Below the pieces are notes generated by a model. It did not search any database and had not been told where the DNA came from. It was given only the letters and a program-made list of their open reading frames with translations. Below are positions 6,170 through 7,000 of a stretch of 7,000 nt of DNA, piece by piece (position 1 is the stretch's first letter; each line of letters opens with the position of its first letter). The position numbers were made by a program, and so were the translations under genes. This DNA comes from Psychrobacter sp. GTDB lineage: Bacteria > Pseudomonadota > Gammaproteobacteria > Pseudomonadales > Moraxellaceae. The stretch spans positions 1 through 7,000 of the forward strand of contig JARIAA010000038.1 in the NCBI GenBank assembly GCA_029264635.1, in the 5' to 3' direction.

Positions 6170-6541
6170 ATTTATACTCTCTTGGATTGTTAAGCGTAAC
6201 GTAAACGCTAGTCAATGGCTGGGCAGTTGGGTACACTATTGATATGACAGCATGATGATGACGCCATAATAATTGCGCCCTAATAGCAGCCCAAAACCTG
6301 AATACGCTGACAGAACAATAGACCTATAAATGGCTTAGTTATTGCATGAATTCTATCCATATTTAGCAGTTGGTTTGCTGTCATGCTTTGTCTTATGAAT
6401 AAGCTCTTATATGAATGACACAGTAAAGATGACAAGGTATGAATGACAAAGTTTGCAGCCACAGCGCGCCGTATGAATAACCATCCTTTATTAGCAGCCA
6501 GATCTTTGGTAGCGTGTTAATATTATTAAGACCTAAAAAGT
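6170..6541. other. Intergenic region between aroE and the lipoprotein gene
   Basis: These 372 bases separate divergent genes. Short open frames here are unsupported: they lack ribosome binding sites and recognisable products. Visible structure: an inverted repeat AGCGT-AACGTAA-ACGCT (6193-6209) upstream of the aroE promoter; three 14-bp tandem units (6415-6456); the heptamer TATGAAT four times (6394, 6410, 6438, 6472); and an AT-only palindrome TTAATA-T-TATTAA (6517-6529), which contains TATTAT at 6521-6526, a 5-of-6 match to a -10, without a good -35. No RNA gene was recognised. Confidence 0.45.
6415..6456 (+). repeat. Three 14-bp tandem units, ATGACAnnGTnnnn
   Basis: Units start at 6415, 6429 and 6443: ATGACACAGTAAAG, ATGACAAGGTATGA and ATGACAAAGTTTGC. 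Eight positions (ATGACA and GT) are identical in all three, at exact 14-base spacing. The array lies 86 bases before the proposed lipoprotein start and could be a set of direct-repeat binding sites or a decayed tandem duplication. Confidence 0.55.
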
Positions 6542-7000
6542 GTGAGTAAATTGCCCATGTGGAACAACAGCCTACAGACCTTTGCGGTCGGTATAATGAT
6601 GGCAGCAGGCATATCATTGAGCGCCTGTAACGGCTCAAAACAAGATGTCACCTCTGAGGTTGCCTCTGACAATACAGCCGAGCAAGTCGATGTAGACACG
6701 CCTACACAAACCAACGCTGCGCCAGATTCAGACTTAGATGGAGCAACTGTCGATCAAGCCACTCCAGTCAAGTATGATGTAGCGTCTTGGGGTGGCAAAG
6801 ACGTTAATCCTGTCAGTGTCAAAGAGGTTGAAAAAATTAAGCCAACCTTTGGTAAAGTTGTGACAACCGATGAAAACAGCTTGGACTATGCCAGTAATCC
6901 TGCGACCAAATACCGTTTTATGGATACTGACGCGCCTTATTTGGATCTCATTGATTCCGAAAAATATCTTGAGCTTGGTTGGTATTATGCCAATCCTAGT
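6542..7000 (+). CDS. Putative lipoprotein of unknown function (partial, C-terminus off window)
   Basis: The frame is open to the right edge. It encodes a signal peptide with hydrophobic core FAVGIMMAAGISL and lipobox LSAC, the cysteine being residue 29 from GTG 6542 or residue 24 from ATG 6557. I prefer the GTG because it adds SKLP, giving the signal peptide its only positive charge; from the ATG the n-region is MWNNSLQ, uncharged. Neither start has a clear Shine-Dalgarno, and an in-frame TAA at 6527 limits the choice. After the cysteine comes Asn-Gly, so no Asp at +2, which by the E. coli Lol rule suggests the outer membrane. An acidic, Thr/Ala/Asp-rich linker of about 40 residues follows, then a folded-looking part with VKYDVASWGGKDVNP and aromatic-rich YRFMDTDAPYLDLID. 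I do not recognise the family. The 153 visible codons show no frame break. Confidence 0.8.
   Translation, partial: MSKLPMWNNSLQTFAVGIMMAAGISLSACNGSKQDVTSEVASDNTAEQVDVDTPTQTNAAPDSDLDGATVDQATPVKYDVASWGGKDVNPVSVKEVEKIKPTFGKVVTTDENSLDYASNPATKYRFMDTDAPYLDLIDSEKYLELGWYYANPS

Noticed and set aside
6378..6448. Possible Pho box or PhoB site from TGTCA/TGACA repeats
   Set aside because: Pho boxes need direct repeats at an 11-base period; the repeats here are 14 bases apart, and the TGTC pair at 6379/6389 is 10 apart and incomplete.
6280..6714. Three overlapping short minus-strand frames upstream of and across the lipoprotein start
   Set aside because: They overlap each other and the lipoprotein reading frame, which has a lipobox and stays open to the edge; none has a Shine-Dalgarno or a recognisable product.
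1..7000. Mobile elements, CRISPR arrays, tRNA or rRNA genes, toxin-antitoxin or defence modules
   Set aside because: None was seen: no long inverted or direct repeats, no transposase or integrase frames, no spaced repeats, and all sizeable genes are accounted for by housekeeping, metabolic or membrane families.

Overview
The window looks like an ordinary chromosomal segment of a gammaproteobacterium, most likely a Moraxellaceae member close to Psychrobacter. This is inferred from the gene families (long-form PlsB, the roughly 600-residue class of acyl-CoA dehydrogenase, E. coli-like YbaK and AroE), moderate base composition, and AT-rich intergenic regions. I ran no database search, so the genus is a judgement.

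Layout, left to right. The minus strand opens with the N-terminal 160 codons of plsB (glycerol-3-phosphate acyltransferase), running off the left edge. A 299-base divergent intergenic region separates it from ybaK (Cys-tRNA(Pro) deacylase, plus strand). A small tautomerase of the 5-carboxymethyl-2-hydroxymuconate isomerase family follows, and its true start appears to be the second ATG. A clear bidirectional terminator, preceded by two further hairpins, ends this group and also serves the convergent minus-strand gene for a large acyl-CoA dehydrogenase. That gene is divergent, across a 333-base AT-rich gap, from a compact FUSC-type inner-membrane protein on the plus strand. The FUSC gene converges with aroE (shikimate dehydrogenase, minus strand) with only 27 bases between stop codons and no visible terminator. 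A good sigma70-type promoter lies upstream of aroE. After about 400 bases without a gene, but with a short tandem repeat, the window ends inside a plus-strand lipoprotein gene of unknown function.

The genes are mostly housekeeping and metabolic: phospholipid synthesis, translation quality control, fatty-acid oxidation, aromatic amino-acid synthesis, and possibly export of aromatic or related compounds. They do not form one pathway; strand changes divide them into short independent units. I see no transposon, phage, CRISPR array, RNA gene or defence-like module, and no convincing undescribed system. The points most worth a second look are start-site corrections (tautomerase, aroE, lipoprotein), an orphan tautomerase with an altered active-site position, the unrecognised lipoprotein, and the 14-bp tandem repeats upstream of it.
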